Source: Halorhodospira abdelmalekii (GTDB taxonomy: Bacteria; Pseudomonadota; Gammaproteobacteria; Nitrococcales; Halorhodospiraceae). From it: 44,658 nucleotides of DNA. Where the stretch lies: assembly GCF_016583625.1 (NCBI RefSeq), contig NZ_NRRN01000028.1:1-44658 (forward strand), given 5' to 3'. Of the stretch, positions 23,885 through 31,682 are shown piece after piece. The position numbers and the translations under genes are program-made. Numbering within the stretch: position 1 is the stretch's first letter; each line of letters opens with the position of its first letter. The notes beneath the pieces are model-generated. The model saw nothing but the letters and a program-made list of their open reading frames with translations, was not told the origin of the DNA and searched no databases.

Positions 23885-24652
23885 CTAGACCGCGTCAAGA
23901 CCGTAGCCGCTGCGCTTAAGCACCCGCTCGATGAAGGCGCGCGTCTCACCAGGGGCGGATTGCTCCAGCAACCGCCGCAGATCCTCGAAGCCGTGCAGAT
24001 CAGGATTGGAGAGCAGATGGCGGTAGACGTTGCCCGGCCCCCAGTTGTAGGCGGCCAAAGCCAGCCACAGGGCCATAGGCTCGCCGAAGTCGGCATAGCG
24101 CTGGTGCAGGTATGCCAAGTAGTGGCTGCCGAGCAAGATGTTGACCCGGGGGTCGGCCAGGTCCTCGGGCGTGATCTCATCGCCGTCGAGCTCAGCAAAG
24201 CGCTGCAACCAATCGGCCTGATGCTTGGTAACCCGGTTCACCATATCGACGGCAACGACCGGACGCACCTGCATCAGACCGACCGCCCCGGCCGAGCTGA
24301 CCACTGCTGGACGAAAATCGCTCTCGGTGCGCACAACCGCGCGGATCAAGTCGGCATCAAGCCCGGTCGCCTGGGACGCCTCGGCAATCAACCGCTCAAG
24401 CAGCGACATCGAGATGGCCCGGTTCGACCCGATCTCCAGGGAACGGCGAATCTCGTAGTCGTCGAGCAACCACTCGATCACCGCCGGCGACACCTTAGGC
24501 AGCGCCGCCTCCGTGCGCGCTCCCCCGCTCCCGTGCGTCATCCACGGGGCGAGTGCACCAGGCGACGGCGGCTCGGCCTGGTGGTGGCGCACCACCACGA
24601 CAACGGCCAGCACTCCGGCAAAGAGCCACGCCGAGAGGAGTAGTCTACGCAT
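23885..24652 (-). CDS. Lytic murein transglycosylase, SLT (GH23) family
   Basis: The protein has 255 residues: an N-terminal membrane anchor or uncleaved signal (residues 4-21, LLLSAWLFAGVLAVVVVV), a short Pro-rich spacer, and a C-terminal SLT domain (about 85-245) with catalytic Glu110 in VVRTESDFRPAVVSS, then GAVGLMQVRP, ILLGSHYLAYL and AAYNWGPGNV. Such enzymes cut the MurNAc-GlcNAc bond of peptidoglycan to give anhydro-muropeptides. It is a small single-domain member, closest in layout to MltE/EmtA or the membrane-anchored Slt types. In Pseudomonas the pilT-pilU genes lie at this position before yggS. No partner gene suggests a secretion system here. Confidence 0.88.
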   Translation of the reverse strand: MRRLLLSAWLFAGVLAVVVVVRHHQAEPPSPGALAPWMTHGSGGARTEAALPKVSPAVIEWLLDDYEIRRSLEIGSNRAISMSLLERLIAEASQATGLDADLIRAVVRTESDFRPAVVSSAGAVGLMQVRPVVAVDMVNRVTKHQADWLQRFAELDGDEITPEDLADPRVNILLGSHYLAYLHQRYADFGEPMALWLALAAYNWGPGNVYRHLLSNPDLHGFEDLRRLLEQSAPGETRAFIERVLKRSGYGLDAV

Positions 24653-24869
24653 CTTGTGTACCCTGCATCGACTGCTGCATCGATTACCACTATGTTAGCA
24701 CGGAAAAAAAGGGGGGCACCCGCTGCAGCGCCGCACCCACCGTGGCCAACCCTTGTGCCGTACCGACTCTGCGTCGTACCGCACCGTTGCGCCCAGGCAA
24801 CAGCGGCCGTTCGCCACTGTTACTCGACCCGCCCTAGAGGCAAAGGATGGGCGGCTCGCGGAGGAACCG
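24653..24869. other. Divergent region between transglycosylase and yggS
   Basis: Both promoters should lie in these 217 bp. A repeat of TGCATCGA (24664-24671 and 24677-24684) is followed by TATGTTA and a run of seven A and six G. No convincing promoter hexamer pair was seen. Confidence 0.4.
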
Positions 24870-25598
24870 ATGAGCGACATCACCGCCAGGCTAGCCGAAG
24901 TCGAGGCACGCATCCGTCGCGCTGAAGCCGAATACGGCCGCACGCCACACAGCGTGCGCCTGCTCGCAGTCAGCAAGCGCCAGCCGATCGCGGCACTCCG
25001 AGCGGCGTACGACGCCGGTCAGCGCGACTTTGGCGAGAACTATTTGCAGGAGGCAGAACGCAAGCAAGCCGCCTTGCCCGAGGCCAACATCACCTGGCAC
25101 CTGATCGGCGCCCTGCAGTCGAACAAGACGCGTGAGGCAGCAACCCGCTTCCACTGGATCCACACGCTCGATCGGAGCAAGATCGCTCGCCGGCTCGCCG
25201 AACAGCGCCCAGAATCGCTTGAGCCGCTGAACATCTGCCTACAGGTCAACATCAGTGCCGAGCCGCAAAAGGCCGGCTGTCTCCCAGAGGCGGTGCACGA
25301 ACTCGCCGATTGCGTCGCCCAACTGCCACGCCTGCGTCTCCGCGGGCTGATGGCGCTCCCCGCCCCGGCCACCGATCCCGTTGCCCAGCGCCGCCCCTTT
25401 GCGCTGCTGCGCGAACTCTTCGACGAACTGCGCCGCAGCGGCTTCCCTCTCGACACCCTCTCCATGGGCATGTCGGCCGATCTTGAAGCCGCTATCGCCG
25501 AGGGCGCTAACATCGTGCGCGTAGGTACCGCCCTATTCGGGCCGCGCCCCAATCACCCCCCCAGTCAAGGCACTCCGCAGACACAAGAGGAAGCGTAG
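24870..25598 (+). CDS. yggS: Pyridoxal-5'-phosphate homeostasis protein, YggS/PROSC family
   Basis: The protein has 242 residues of the alanine-racemase-like TIM-barrel fold. Lys36 in LLAVSKRQP binds PLP, and FGENYLQEA, WHLIGALQSNK, VNISAEPQKAG, GLMALPAP and SMGMSADLEAAIAEGANIVRVGTALFG (in pieces across about 210-230) follow the family order. It buffers free PLP and influences amino-acid pools. The ATG at 24870 has GGAGG at 24860-24864, and the open frame before it has no similarity. The next gene, proC, follows after 3 bp, the usual yggS-proC-yggT order. In Pseudomonas pilT precedes yggS; here it does not. Confidence 0.95.
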   Translation: MSDITARLAEVEARIRRAEAEYGRTPHSVRLLAVSKRQPIAALRAAYDAGQRDFGENYLQEAERKQAALPEANITWHLIGALQSNKTREAATRFHWIHTLDRSKIARRLAEQRPESLEPLNICLQVNISAEPQKAGCLPEAVHELADCVAQLPRLRLRGLMALPAPATDPVAQRRPFALLRELFDELRRSGFPLDTLSMGMSADLEAAIAEGANIVRVGTALFGPRPNHPPSQGTPQTQEEA

Positions 25599-25601
25599 CG
25601 T

Positions 25602-26432
25602 ATGCACAGAGAGACCCGAGTCAGCTTCATTGGCGGTGGCAATATGGCGCGCTCGCTGATCGGCGGACTGATCGCCGACGGCCACTCCAGCACCCGCATC
25701 CACGTCGCCGAACCCGACAGCGAACGCCGCGACGCCCTTGCGCGCGATTTTGCCGTCCCCACCTATGCCGAGAACAGAGCCGCTGTGGAGCAGGCCGATG
25801 CGGTTATCTTAGCGGTCAAGCCGCAAGTGATTCGTGAAGTCGCCGAAGCGCTCGGCGAACAGCTCCGGCAACAACAAACGCTAGCCATATCGGTCGCCGC
25901 CGGGGTACGCTTGCGCGATCTAGAGCGCTGGCTCGGCGCTGATGCTGCGATCGTCCGCACCATGCCCAACACCCCGGCGCTGGTGCGCAGCGCGGCCACT
26001 GCACTGCTGGCTAACGCCCGCGTCAGCGCCGCCCAGCGCGAGTTAGCCGAGTCGCTGCTGCGCGCGGTCGGCCAGACGCTCTGGCTCGACGACGAAGCGG
26101 AGATGGACGTTGTAACTGCTGTCTCAGGCAGCGGCCCAGCCTACTTCTTCTTGCTGATGGAGGCGCTGGAGGAGGCTGCCGTGGAGCGGGGGCTGGATCG
26201 TGAGCGGGCTCGTTTGCTGGTGCTTGAGACCGCCACGGGCGCGGCGCGGATGGCACTGGAGTCGAGCGATGCTCCGGGCACGCTACGTCAGCGGGTGACC
26301 TCTCCGGGAGGGACCACCGAGCGCGCTCTTGAAGTATTAGAGCAGCACAACATACATGCAGCGGTAAAGGGCGCCGTAGCGGCAGCGGCCGCTCGCGCTG
26401 AAGAGATCGGCAACCTGCTTGGGGAGCAATAA
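25602..26432 (+). CDS. proC: Pyrroline-5-carboxylate reductase
   Basis: This 276-residue protein catalyses the last step of proline synthesis, NAD(P)H-dependent reduction of pyrroline-5-carboxylate. The Rossmann motif GGGNMA is at 11-16, AVKPQ at about 72, RTMPNTPALV at about 119 and the signature SGSGPAYFFLLMEALEEAA in the middle, with SPGGTTERAL near the end. It is about the usual length (270). The ATG at 25602 has AGAGG upstream. It lies 3 bp after yggS and directly touches yggT (stop TAA, then ATG with no gap). Proline is also a common osmolyte. Confidence 0.96.
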   Translation: MHRETRVSFIGGGNMARSLIGGLIADGHSSTRIHVAEPDSERRDALARDFAVPTYAENRAAVEQADAVILAVKPQVIREVAEALGEQLRQQQTLAISVAAGVRLRDLERWLGADAAIVRTMPNTPALVRSAATALLANARVSAAQRELAESLLRAVGQTLWLDDEAEMDVVTAVSGSGPAYFFLLMEALEEAAVERGLDRERARLLVLETATGAARMALESSDAPGTLRQRVTSPGGTTERALEVLEQHNIHAAVKGAVAAAAARAEEIGNLLGEQ

Positions 26433-27011
26433 ATGGGATCGAACTACCTGACCGAGCCGTTGATCTTCCTGGTCGGCACAGCATTTTATCTCTACATCCT
26501 AGCGATCATGCTGCGCTTTTTGCTGCAGAGCGTGCGTGCCGACTTCTACAACCCGATTTCGCAGTTTCTAGTGCGGGCAACAGCCCCGGCTCTCAATCCG
26601 CTGCGCCGCCTTATTCCCTCGCTGCGCGGTATCGATCTAGCCGCCGTTGTCCTGATGCTGGCCCTGCAGATCCTCGCTGTCTATTTGATCTTCCTGATCT
26701 ACTACGGGCAACAGCCACCTGCGGTCGGCCTCTTGGTTGAATCGATCGGACGGCTGATCGGTCTCCTGCTCAACCTCTATACCATCCTGATCCTGATCGG
26801 GGTCATTGTCAGCTGGGTCAACCCCACTGCGAGCCACCCCGGCCTGAACCTTCTCTACCAACTGATCGACCCGATACTGCGGCCACTGCGAAATTTGCTC
26901 CCCAACATGGGCGGTTTGGATCTATCGCCACTTTTCGCGCTGATCCTGCTCCACCTAGTGCGCATGCTGGTCGTCTACCCGATGCGGGGGGCCCTGCCGC
27001 TTCCCATGTAG
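26433..27011 (+). CDS. yggT: YggT family integral membrane protein
   Basis: The protein has 192 residues with four to five hydrophobic helices (about 9-25, 66-90, 105-125, 165-185) arranged as two YggT repeats, each with an RFLLQSVRADFYNPISQF or RPLRNLLP-like basic-polar turn. The family is linked to cation or osmotic shock tolerance and cell division in various bacteria, but its molecular role is not settled. The ATG directly follows the proC stop, and GGGGAG lies six bases before it inside proC, which implies translational coupling. The usual proC-yggT order is kept. Confidence 0.92.
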   Translation: MGSNYLTEPLIFLVGTAFYLYILAIMLRFLLQSVRADFYNPISQFLVRATAPALNPLRRLIPSLRGIDLAAVVLMLALQILAVYLIFLIYYGQQPPAVGLLVESIGRLIGLLLNLYTILILIGVIVSWVNPTASHPGLNLLYQLIDPILRPLRNLLPNMGGLDLSPLFALILLHLVRMLVVYPMRGALPLPM

Positions 27012-27027
27012 GAGGATGCGCATAGAG

Positions 27028-28005
27028 ATGGGCGTAACCGACACCTCACTCGCGGAGCCGCCGCTTGACCGGCAGCGCGTGCAACGGCGGCGGATGGCGC
27101 GCTGTGCCAAGCGCTACGAGCCGGCCGCAGCACTCCAGCGTGAGGTCGCCGAGCGGTTGCTTGAGCGCCTGGAGCCGGTCCACCTAGCGCCCCGACGCGT
27201 AGTCGACGTGGGGGCGGCAACGGGCTATGCCACCCGGGCCTTGCTCAAGCGTTTTCGCACAGCAGAAGTCTACGCCATCGAAGACGCACCCGATCTGCTG
27301 CGCCGCTGCCGCAAACGCGGCTCGTGGCTGCGGCGACCGCGCTGTATCTGCACTGACCCCGAGGCCCTGCCCTTCCCGGATGGCAGCATTGATCTGCTCT
27401 TTTCGAATTTGGCACTGCAGTGGGCCAGTGATATCGGCGCGGCACTAGCAGAGATGCGCCGTGTATTGAGCCCAGCGGGGGCACTCTTCTTCACCACCCT
27501 CGGCCCACAGACCCTTGAGGAGCTGCGCGGTGCCTGGGCTGAGGTCGATCACTACACCCACATCCACACCTTCTGCGATAAGCCGATTGTCGGCGAGGCG
27601 ATGCTGCGTTGCGGCTTTACCGGCCCAGTGGTCGACGGTGAACAGCTTACGCTGACTTATCAGCAGCCGCGCGCCGTGATCCGCGAGCTCAAGGCGTTAG
27701 GCTCGATCAACGCCTCGACACGGCGCCCACGGGGGCTCGCCTCACCGCACCGGTTAGCCCGGGTAGAGGCTGCCTACTCGCGGCGTTTCCGCCAAGCGGA
27801 CGGTCGCGTGCCGGCCACCTACGAGATCCTGTACGGCCATGCCTGGGGAGGCCCCGGGGAGGGAGGACCGAACGGGGCTGAGACAGAACCGGCAACCTCT
27901 GCCGGCAGCGCCTTCCCGAAGCTAGACGGCACACCGCGAGCGCTCACCTACGACCCCGGAAACCACCTAGCAACAGAGACCATAGGAGGTCGAATATGCG
28001 TCTAA
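27028..28005 (+). CDS. bioC: Malonyl-ACP O-methyltransferase (BioC-like)
   Basis: The protein has 325 residues and a class I SAM-dependent fold: motif I VVDVGAATG (58-66), an acidic IEDA at motif II, SIDLLFSNLALQWASD at motif IV, and FTTLGPQTLEELR. The last two are typical of BioC, which masks the malonyl carboxyl as a methyl ester so that it can enter fatty-acid elongation for biotin synthesis. No other bio gene is nearby. The ATG at 27028 has GGAGG 12 bases upstream; an ATG at 27016 directly touches GGAGG and is less likely. It lies 16 bp after yggT. The end overlaps the next gene by 10 bp. The tail (about 275-325) is longer and less conserved than usual. Confidence 0.82.
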   Translation: MGVTDTSLAEPPLDRQRVQRRRMARCAKRYEPAAALQREVAERLLERLEPVHLAPRRVVDVGAATGYATRALLKRFRTAEVYAIEDAPDLLRRCRKRGSWLRRPRCICTDPEALPFPDGSIDLLFSNLALQWASDIGAALAEMRRVLSPAGALFFTTLGPQTLEELRGAWAEVDHYTHIHTFCDKPIVGEAMLRCGFTGPVVDGEQLTLTYQQPRAVIRELKALGSINASTRRPRGLASPHRLARVEAAYSRRFRQADGRVPATYEILYGHAWGGPGEGGPNGAETEPATSAGSAFPKLDGTPRALTYDPGNHLATETIGGRICV

Positions 28006-28628
28006 GCAGTCAGAGCCTGCGTGATGGCGAGCCCATCAGCGAGCGTCATGCTTTCGGGGTGCCTGATGCCGATGCGCACATGGCGTTTGGCCCCAATCGA
28101 AGCCCACAGATCGCCTGGGCGGAACTACCGGAGGGGACCCAATCCCTGGCCCTCATCTGCCACGACCCGGATGCCCCCTGCCAGGCCGATGATGTCAACC
28201 GCGAGGATCGTGAGGTGCCGGCCGACTTACCGCGGGTCGATTTCTACCACTGGCTGCTGGTCGACATCGATCCGCAGCTCGACGAGTTGCCGGAGGGCGC
28301 CTTTGCCGATGCGGTCACTCCCGGTGGCAAGCGCGAAGCAGCCGGCCCCTTTGGCACCCGCCAAGGGGTTAACGACTACACCGATTTCTTGGCGGGCAGC
28401 GAAGAGCTCAGCGGCGAGTACTGGGGCTACGACGGCCCGTGCCCGCCCTGGAACGACGCCATACCGCACCGCTACGTCTTCACCCTCTATGCGCTTGATA
28501 CACCACGGGCGCCGGTCGAAGGGGCGTTTCGTGGTGGCGATCTATTGGCGGCTATCCGTGGGCACATCCTCGACCAAGCGGCGATCACCACCACCTACAG
28601 CCTAAACCCTCGGGTTTCACCGCAGTAA
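27996..28628 (+). CDS. YbhB/YbcL family Raf-kinase-inhibitor-like protein (PEBP fold)
   Basis: The protein has 210 residues and fits the PEBP family: SPQIAWAELPEGTQSLALICHDPDAP carries the anion-pocket DPDAP motif, FYHWLLVDIDP follows, then GVNDYTDFLAG and the GPCPPWNDAIPHRYVFTLYALD segment (in pieces). The bacterial role is unclear; PEBP proteins bind small anionic ligands. AGGAGGT lies five bases upstream of the ATG at 27996 and overlaps the end of bioC, so the two are coupled. It is the last gene of the yggS-to-ybhB run. No signal peptide is seen, so it is probably cytoplasmic. Confidence 0.9.
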   Translation: MRLSSQSLRDGEPISERHAFGVPDADAHMAFGPNRSPQIAWAELPEGTQSLALICHDPDAPCQADDVNREDREVPADLPRVDFYHWLLVDIDPQLDELPEGAFADAVTPGGKREAAGPFGTRQGVNDYTDFLAGSEELSGEYWGYDGPCPPWNDAIPHRYVFTLYALDTPRAPVEGAFRGGDLLAAIRGHILDQAAITTTYSLNPRVSPQ

Positions 28629-28685
28629 CGGCCAGCAGGGCTGAGCGACGGCGCAACAGAACTCACGCCGCCGGCGCCGTCACGC

Positions 28686-29075
28686 TCAGCGCTCCATGCG
28701 CCCGAGCCGCTGGATCAGCGTTTGGATCTCCTGCTCGAGCTCCGAATCGAGCTCGACGAAGCGAACTCCGGTTGCGACATAGGCCGGGTTCACGTCCGGC
28801 GCCGACCAGCGGACTTCGGCCAAGATAGAGAGGGCGACGCTGCCGGCCAATTCACTGCCCGACTCGCCGGCGATATGCAGCCGCAGCCGCTGCCCAATGG
28901 CGTAGCGCTCGTGACCGACGAGCAGTAAACCTTGTGCGGAAAGATCCGCCAACACCCCGATACGCGTCTGCCGCTCAGCATCGAAGATCGGCAGATAGTA
29001 GAGCAGATGAGAGCGCTCACCGCTGCGCCGGAAACGCTCCAAGCGGGGTCTATAACGGCCGGAAGGTCGGTTCAT
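28686..29075 (-). CDS. PilZ domain protein (cyclic di-GMP binding)
   Basis: The protein has 129 residues and is a single PilZ domain. The RxxxR motif is present as RSGER (Arg17, Arg21) and the D/NxSxxG motif as DLSAQG (Asp44, Ser46, Gly49), so cyclic di-GMP binding looks intact. The end has ATGVRFVELD, typical of the family. The start is at 29075 with GGGGAGC about seven bases upstream; the frame runs to 29177 but without similarity. It is on the same strand as and downstream of the HDAC gene, separated by 119 bp that includes a 7-bp tandem repeat. The effector it controls is not visible. Confidence 0.88.
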   Translation of the reverse strand: MNRPSGRYRPRLERFRRSGERSHLLYYLPIFDAERQTRIGVLADLSAQGLLLVGHERYAIGQRLRLHIAGESGSELAGSVALSILAEVRWSAPDVNPAYVATGVRFVELDSELEQEIQTLIQRLGRMER

Positions 29076-29162
29076 GGTGCGCTCCCCTGTTATGCGCGCT
29101 CCTGCGAGTGGGTCGGTCGTCGATCGGCAGCAAGCGATGGGCCGTACACGCCCGCCAATTCG

Positions 29163-29197
29163 CTGCTCACTGCTCACTGCTCACTGCTCACTGCTCA
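29163..29197. repeat. 7-bp tandem repeat, five copies
   Basis: CTGCTCA (TGAGCAG on the minus strand) is repeated five times without mismatch: 29163, 29170, 29177, 29184 and 29191, ending at 29197. The stop codon of the HDAC gene (29195-29197) falls in the last unit. The array lies 88-122 bp upstream of the PilZ gene start. Heptamer arrays can slip during replication. Confidence 0.95.
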
Positions 29198-30118
29198 CAT
29201 CATTAGCGCCTCGACGTGGGCGGCTGCACAGCGGCCCACACTCGAGAGATTGTAGCCCCCCTCCAAGACGGAGACGAGACGTCCGTTACAGTGCCGGCGG
29301 GCGAGCGCAACCAGTTCACGCGTCGCCCAGGCAAAGTCCGACTCATCAAGGCGCAGGGTCGCAAGAGGGTCGGCCCGATGGGCATCGAAACCTGCTGAAA
29401 TCAGAATAAGCTCTGGCTTCACAGCGTCGACAGCAGGCAGGATGGTGTCGTTAAAAACGGCCTGAAAGCGCTCCGAGCCATCGCCGTCGGCCAGGGCCGC
29501 GTTGACGATGTTGCGCGGCGTCTCCGCACTGGGCAGCCCAGTGCCGGGAAAGAGCGGGTGCTGGTGGGTCGAGAAGTAGTGAAAACGCGGACGGCCACGG
29601 CTGATCTCCTCGGTGCCATTGCCGTGGTGAACGTCGAAATCAACCATAGCGATCCGGCGCAGCCCATAGTGCATCGACGCATGGGCCGCACCGACTGCGA
29701 CATTGTTAAAAAAGCAAAAGCCCATGGCACGATCCGACTCGGCGTGGTGCCCCGGCGGACGCACAGCACAAAATGCCCGGTGTGCCTGATCCTGGAGCAC
29801 CCCGTCGACGGCGTGACAGACACCGCCGGCAGCACGCAGGGCCGCCTCACCCGTCCCCGGGCTCAGCAGCGTATCGGAATCGATATGACGGCAGCCGGTC
29901 TCCGGCACGCTCTCCAATATCGCCCTGACGTAGTCGGGATCGTGCGCCCCCTCAAGCTGCTCGGGCGTGGCACACGGCGCCTCCTCGCGCAACAGATACT
30001 CGAATGTCGACGTCTCCAAAGCGCTAAGAATGGCGCGCAGGCGGGCGGCGCTCTCCGGATGTCCGGCACCGGTATCGTGCTCCAGACAGGCTGGATGGGT
30101 GACGAGCCAGGTGCTCAT
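29195..30118 (-). CDS. Histone-deacetylase-family amidohydrolase
   Basis: The protein has 307 residues with the HDAC/arginase fold: HisHis pair in VRPPGHHAE (124-125), Zn ligands Asp162 and His164 in MVDFDVHHGNGT, and Asp245 in SAGFDAH, then LEGGYNLSSVG. Bacterial members deacetylate polyamines, acetoin-related or other small amides. It lies 5 bp downstream of a spermidine-synthase-like gene, so N-acetylpolyamine hydrolysis is a sensible guess. GGGAGGT is about seven bases before the ATG at 30118. The 3' end runs into a 7-bp tandem repeat that supplies the stop. It could be assigned as an acetylpolyamine amidohydrolase or AcuC-like; specificity cannot be read. Confidence 0.9.
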   Translation of the reverse strand: MSTWLVTHPACLEHDTGAGHPESAARLRAILSALETSTFEYLLREEAPCATPEQLEGAHDPDYVRAILESVPETGCRHIDSDTLLSPGTGEAALRAAGGVCHAVDGVLQDQAHRAFCAVRPPGHHAESDRAMGFCFFNNVAVGAAHASMHYGLRRIAMVDFDVHHGNGTEEISRGRPRFHYFSTHQHPLFPGTGLPSAETPRNIVNAALADGDGSERFQAVFNDTILPAVDAVKPELILISAGFDAHRADPLATLRLDESDFAWATRELVALARRHCNGRLVSVLEGGYNLSSVGRCAAAHVEALMM

Positions 30119-30123
30119 GGCGG

Positions 30124-30801
30124 TTACCTCCCTACACTAGCCCAGGCGAAGATCCACGGCACATCGAAGGAGGGAACCCTCGCCTCCCAATCCCCCCACT
30201 CGCTGAAGGTGGCCGCAAGCCCGGCGCGGATCTCTTCGCGCAGCCCCGGCTCATCGGTCCCACAGCACTGCATACTCATCACCCCTCCCGGACGTAGACG
30301 CTTGCTGATCTTACCGAGGATCTCACGAATATACTCCGTGCGTGGCTGATCGTCTCGGATCGGGTCCATGGTCAGATCGTAAACGATCCCATCCCAACAT
30401 TCTGCGGCATCCAGATGGGCGAAGGCATCACCGACGACGACCTCGGCTCCGGGTCGCTCGAAGGCATCACCACAGAGCGTAGGCAAGTAGCGCTTGGCCA
30501 GTTCGATGACCTCGGCATCGATATCGACGAGGACGGCCCGTGCAGCACCGGCATCGAGTGCCGCGCGCAACACCCCGCCATCGCCGCCACCGAGAATAAG
30601 CACCTCGCCGAGCGCCCCGCTGCTCACCAGCGGTGAGATGATCGCCTGATTGTACGGTTCATCGGCTTCGGCAATTTGCAGGTCATCATCGAGATAGAGC
30701 AGATGCCCCGTCACCGGATCGTGGGCGATGACGATCTCCTGGTAGGCTGAGCGGCGCCTCTCTACTACGGTCTGGTTATAGCGTACGTACTCAGGCTGCA
30801 T
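30124..30801 (-). CDS. Spermidine-synthase-like aminopropyltransferase fold protein
   Basis: The protein has 225 residues, shorter than most spermidine synthases (about 285). An N-terminal beta hairpin segment contains SAYQEIVI and LYLDDDLQIAEADE, and the methyltransferase-like core has VLILGGGDGGVLRAALD (67-83), AVLVDIDAEVIELA and YDLTMDP for the expected DxTDP. The usual YHE after the first domain is YNQ here, a change in a family-typical position, so true spermidine synthase activity is uncertain. A decarboxylated SAM aminopropyltransferase or a related methyltransferase are the choices. The ATG at 30801 has GGAG eight bases upstream. It is upstream of the HDAC gene by 5 bp, in one transcript. 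Confidence 0.72.
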   Translation of the reverse strand: MQPEYVRYNQTVVERRRSAYQEIVIAHDPVTGHLLYLDDDLQIAEADEPYNQAIISPLVSSGALGEVLILGGGDGGVLRAALDAGAARAVLVDIDAEVIELAKRYLPTLCGDAFERPGAEVVVGDAFAHLDAAECWDGIVYDLTMDPIRDDQPRTEYIREILGKISKRLRPGGVMSMQCCGTDEPGLREEIRAGLAATFSEWGDWEARVPSFDVPWIFAWASVGR

Positions 30802-30958
30802 AGGGCGGCTCCGTTGGCTCTTCTGTATCGATCCATGCGGACGGTCACAGTCGCACCCGGTAATCACAGCCGCCCCCGGGGGGCGACCTCGGGAGAGGCG
30901 CTCCAGATCCCGACGACGCAGCAGCGGTATCGGGCGCTGCAGATCCATCTCAACTCGT

Positions 30959-30988
30959 CCCAGGCTGACACAGCCCAGGCTGACACAG
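30959..30988. repeat. 15-bp perfect tandem duplication
   Basis: CCCAGGCTGACACAG at 30959-30973 is repeated exactly at 30974-30988, in the gap between metW and the spermidine-synthase-like gene. It sits downstream of a candidate metW terminator. Confidence 0.9.
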
Positions 30989-30999
30989 ACTGGGCCAGC

Positions 31000-31022
31000 A
31001 AAAACTCAGGCCAGCCAGGCCT
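31000..31022 (-). terminator. Candidate terminator after metXW
   Basis: Read on the minus strand, AGGCC-TGGCT-GGCCT is a 5-bp GC-rich stem, followed by GAG and TTTTT (plus-strand A-run at 31000-31004). It lies 45-68 bp after the metW stop. The stem is short but the T-run is well placed. Confidence 0.5.
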
Positions 31023-31067
31023 TGGGCCAACAAGACCGCAACCGGCACGACACCGAATGTGAGCATT

Positions 31068-31682
31068 CTATAGTGACTGCGCACCCCGTACGAAACGGTA
31101 AATCGCGACCTCGGCAAGCAGGTTCGGGGCGATGTTGAGCAGCGGATTGGCGCGGTGGGCACGATCCAAGGTCCGGCGCTCAAGGATCTCGATGCCCATG
31201 CTGGCGCACAGACGCTCGAAGTCGCGGATGGTGCACAGATGGATATTTGGCGAGTTATACCAGGCGTTCGGCAAACTGGGGCCGCGTGGCATACGCCCAC
31301 GGAACAACAGTTGCGTGCGCAGACGCCAATAACCGATATTCGGGAAGGTGACGATACCATTGCGCCCCACCCGCAGCAGATCCTCAAGCAGCTTGTCTGG
31401 ATAACGCACCGCCTGGATCGTCTGGCTCATGATTACATGATCAAAACTGTCGCGATGAAAATCGGCCAGCCCCTCGTCGAGATCAGCGCGCACGACATTG
31501 ACTCCGCGATCCATGCAGCGGGTCACTTTGCGCGGGTCAATCTCCAGCCCATAAGCGATCACGCCTTTTCGCTGCACTAGATACTGCAGCAGTGTGCCGT
31601 CGCCGCAGCCCAAGTCAAGCACCCGCGAACCGGGCTCGATCCAGTCGGCGACGATTTCGAGTTCACGGCGCAGTGGGTTCAT
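31068..31682 (-). CDS. metW: Methionine biosynthesis protein MetW
   Basis: The protein has 204 residues. It is SAM-binding-fold-like, with [15 protein letters not shown] near residue 21, [13 protein letters not shown] and [25 protein letters not shown], the MetW signature. MetW pairs with MetX and is needed for homoserine acylation in Proteobacteria, by an incompletely explained mechanism. It overlaps metX by 4 bp (ATGA). In Pseudomonas metX-metW follows yggT; here bioC, ybhB, pilZ, HDAC and speE-like genes intervene. It ends near a likely terminator. Confidence 0.95.
   Translation of the reverse strand: MNPLRRELEIVADWIEPGSRVLDLGCGDGTLLQYLVQRKGVIAYGLEIDPRKVTRCMDRGVNVVRADLDEGLADFHRDSFDHVIMSQTIQAVRYPDKLLEDLLRVGRNGIVTFPNIGYWRLRTQLLFRGRMPRGPSLPNAWYNSPNIHLCTIRDFERLCASMGIEILERRTLDRAHRANPLLNIAPNLLAEVAIYRFVRGAQSL

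Noticed and set aside
29163-29197. Heptamer repeat as a start of a CRISPR or IS end
   Set aside because: Units are contiguous with no spacers and there is no transposase nearby; it is a plain simple-sequence repeat.
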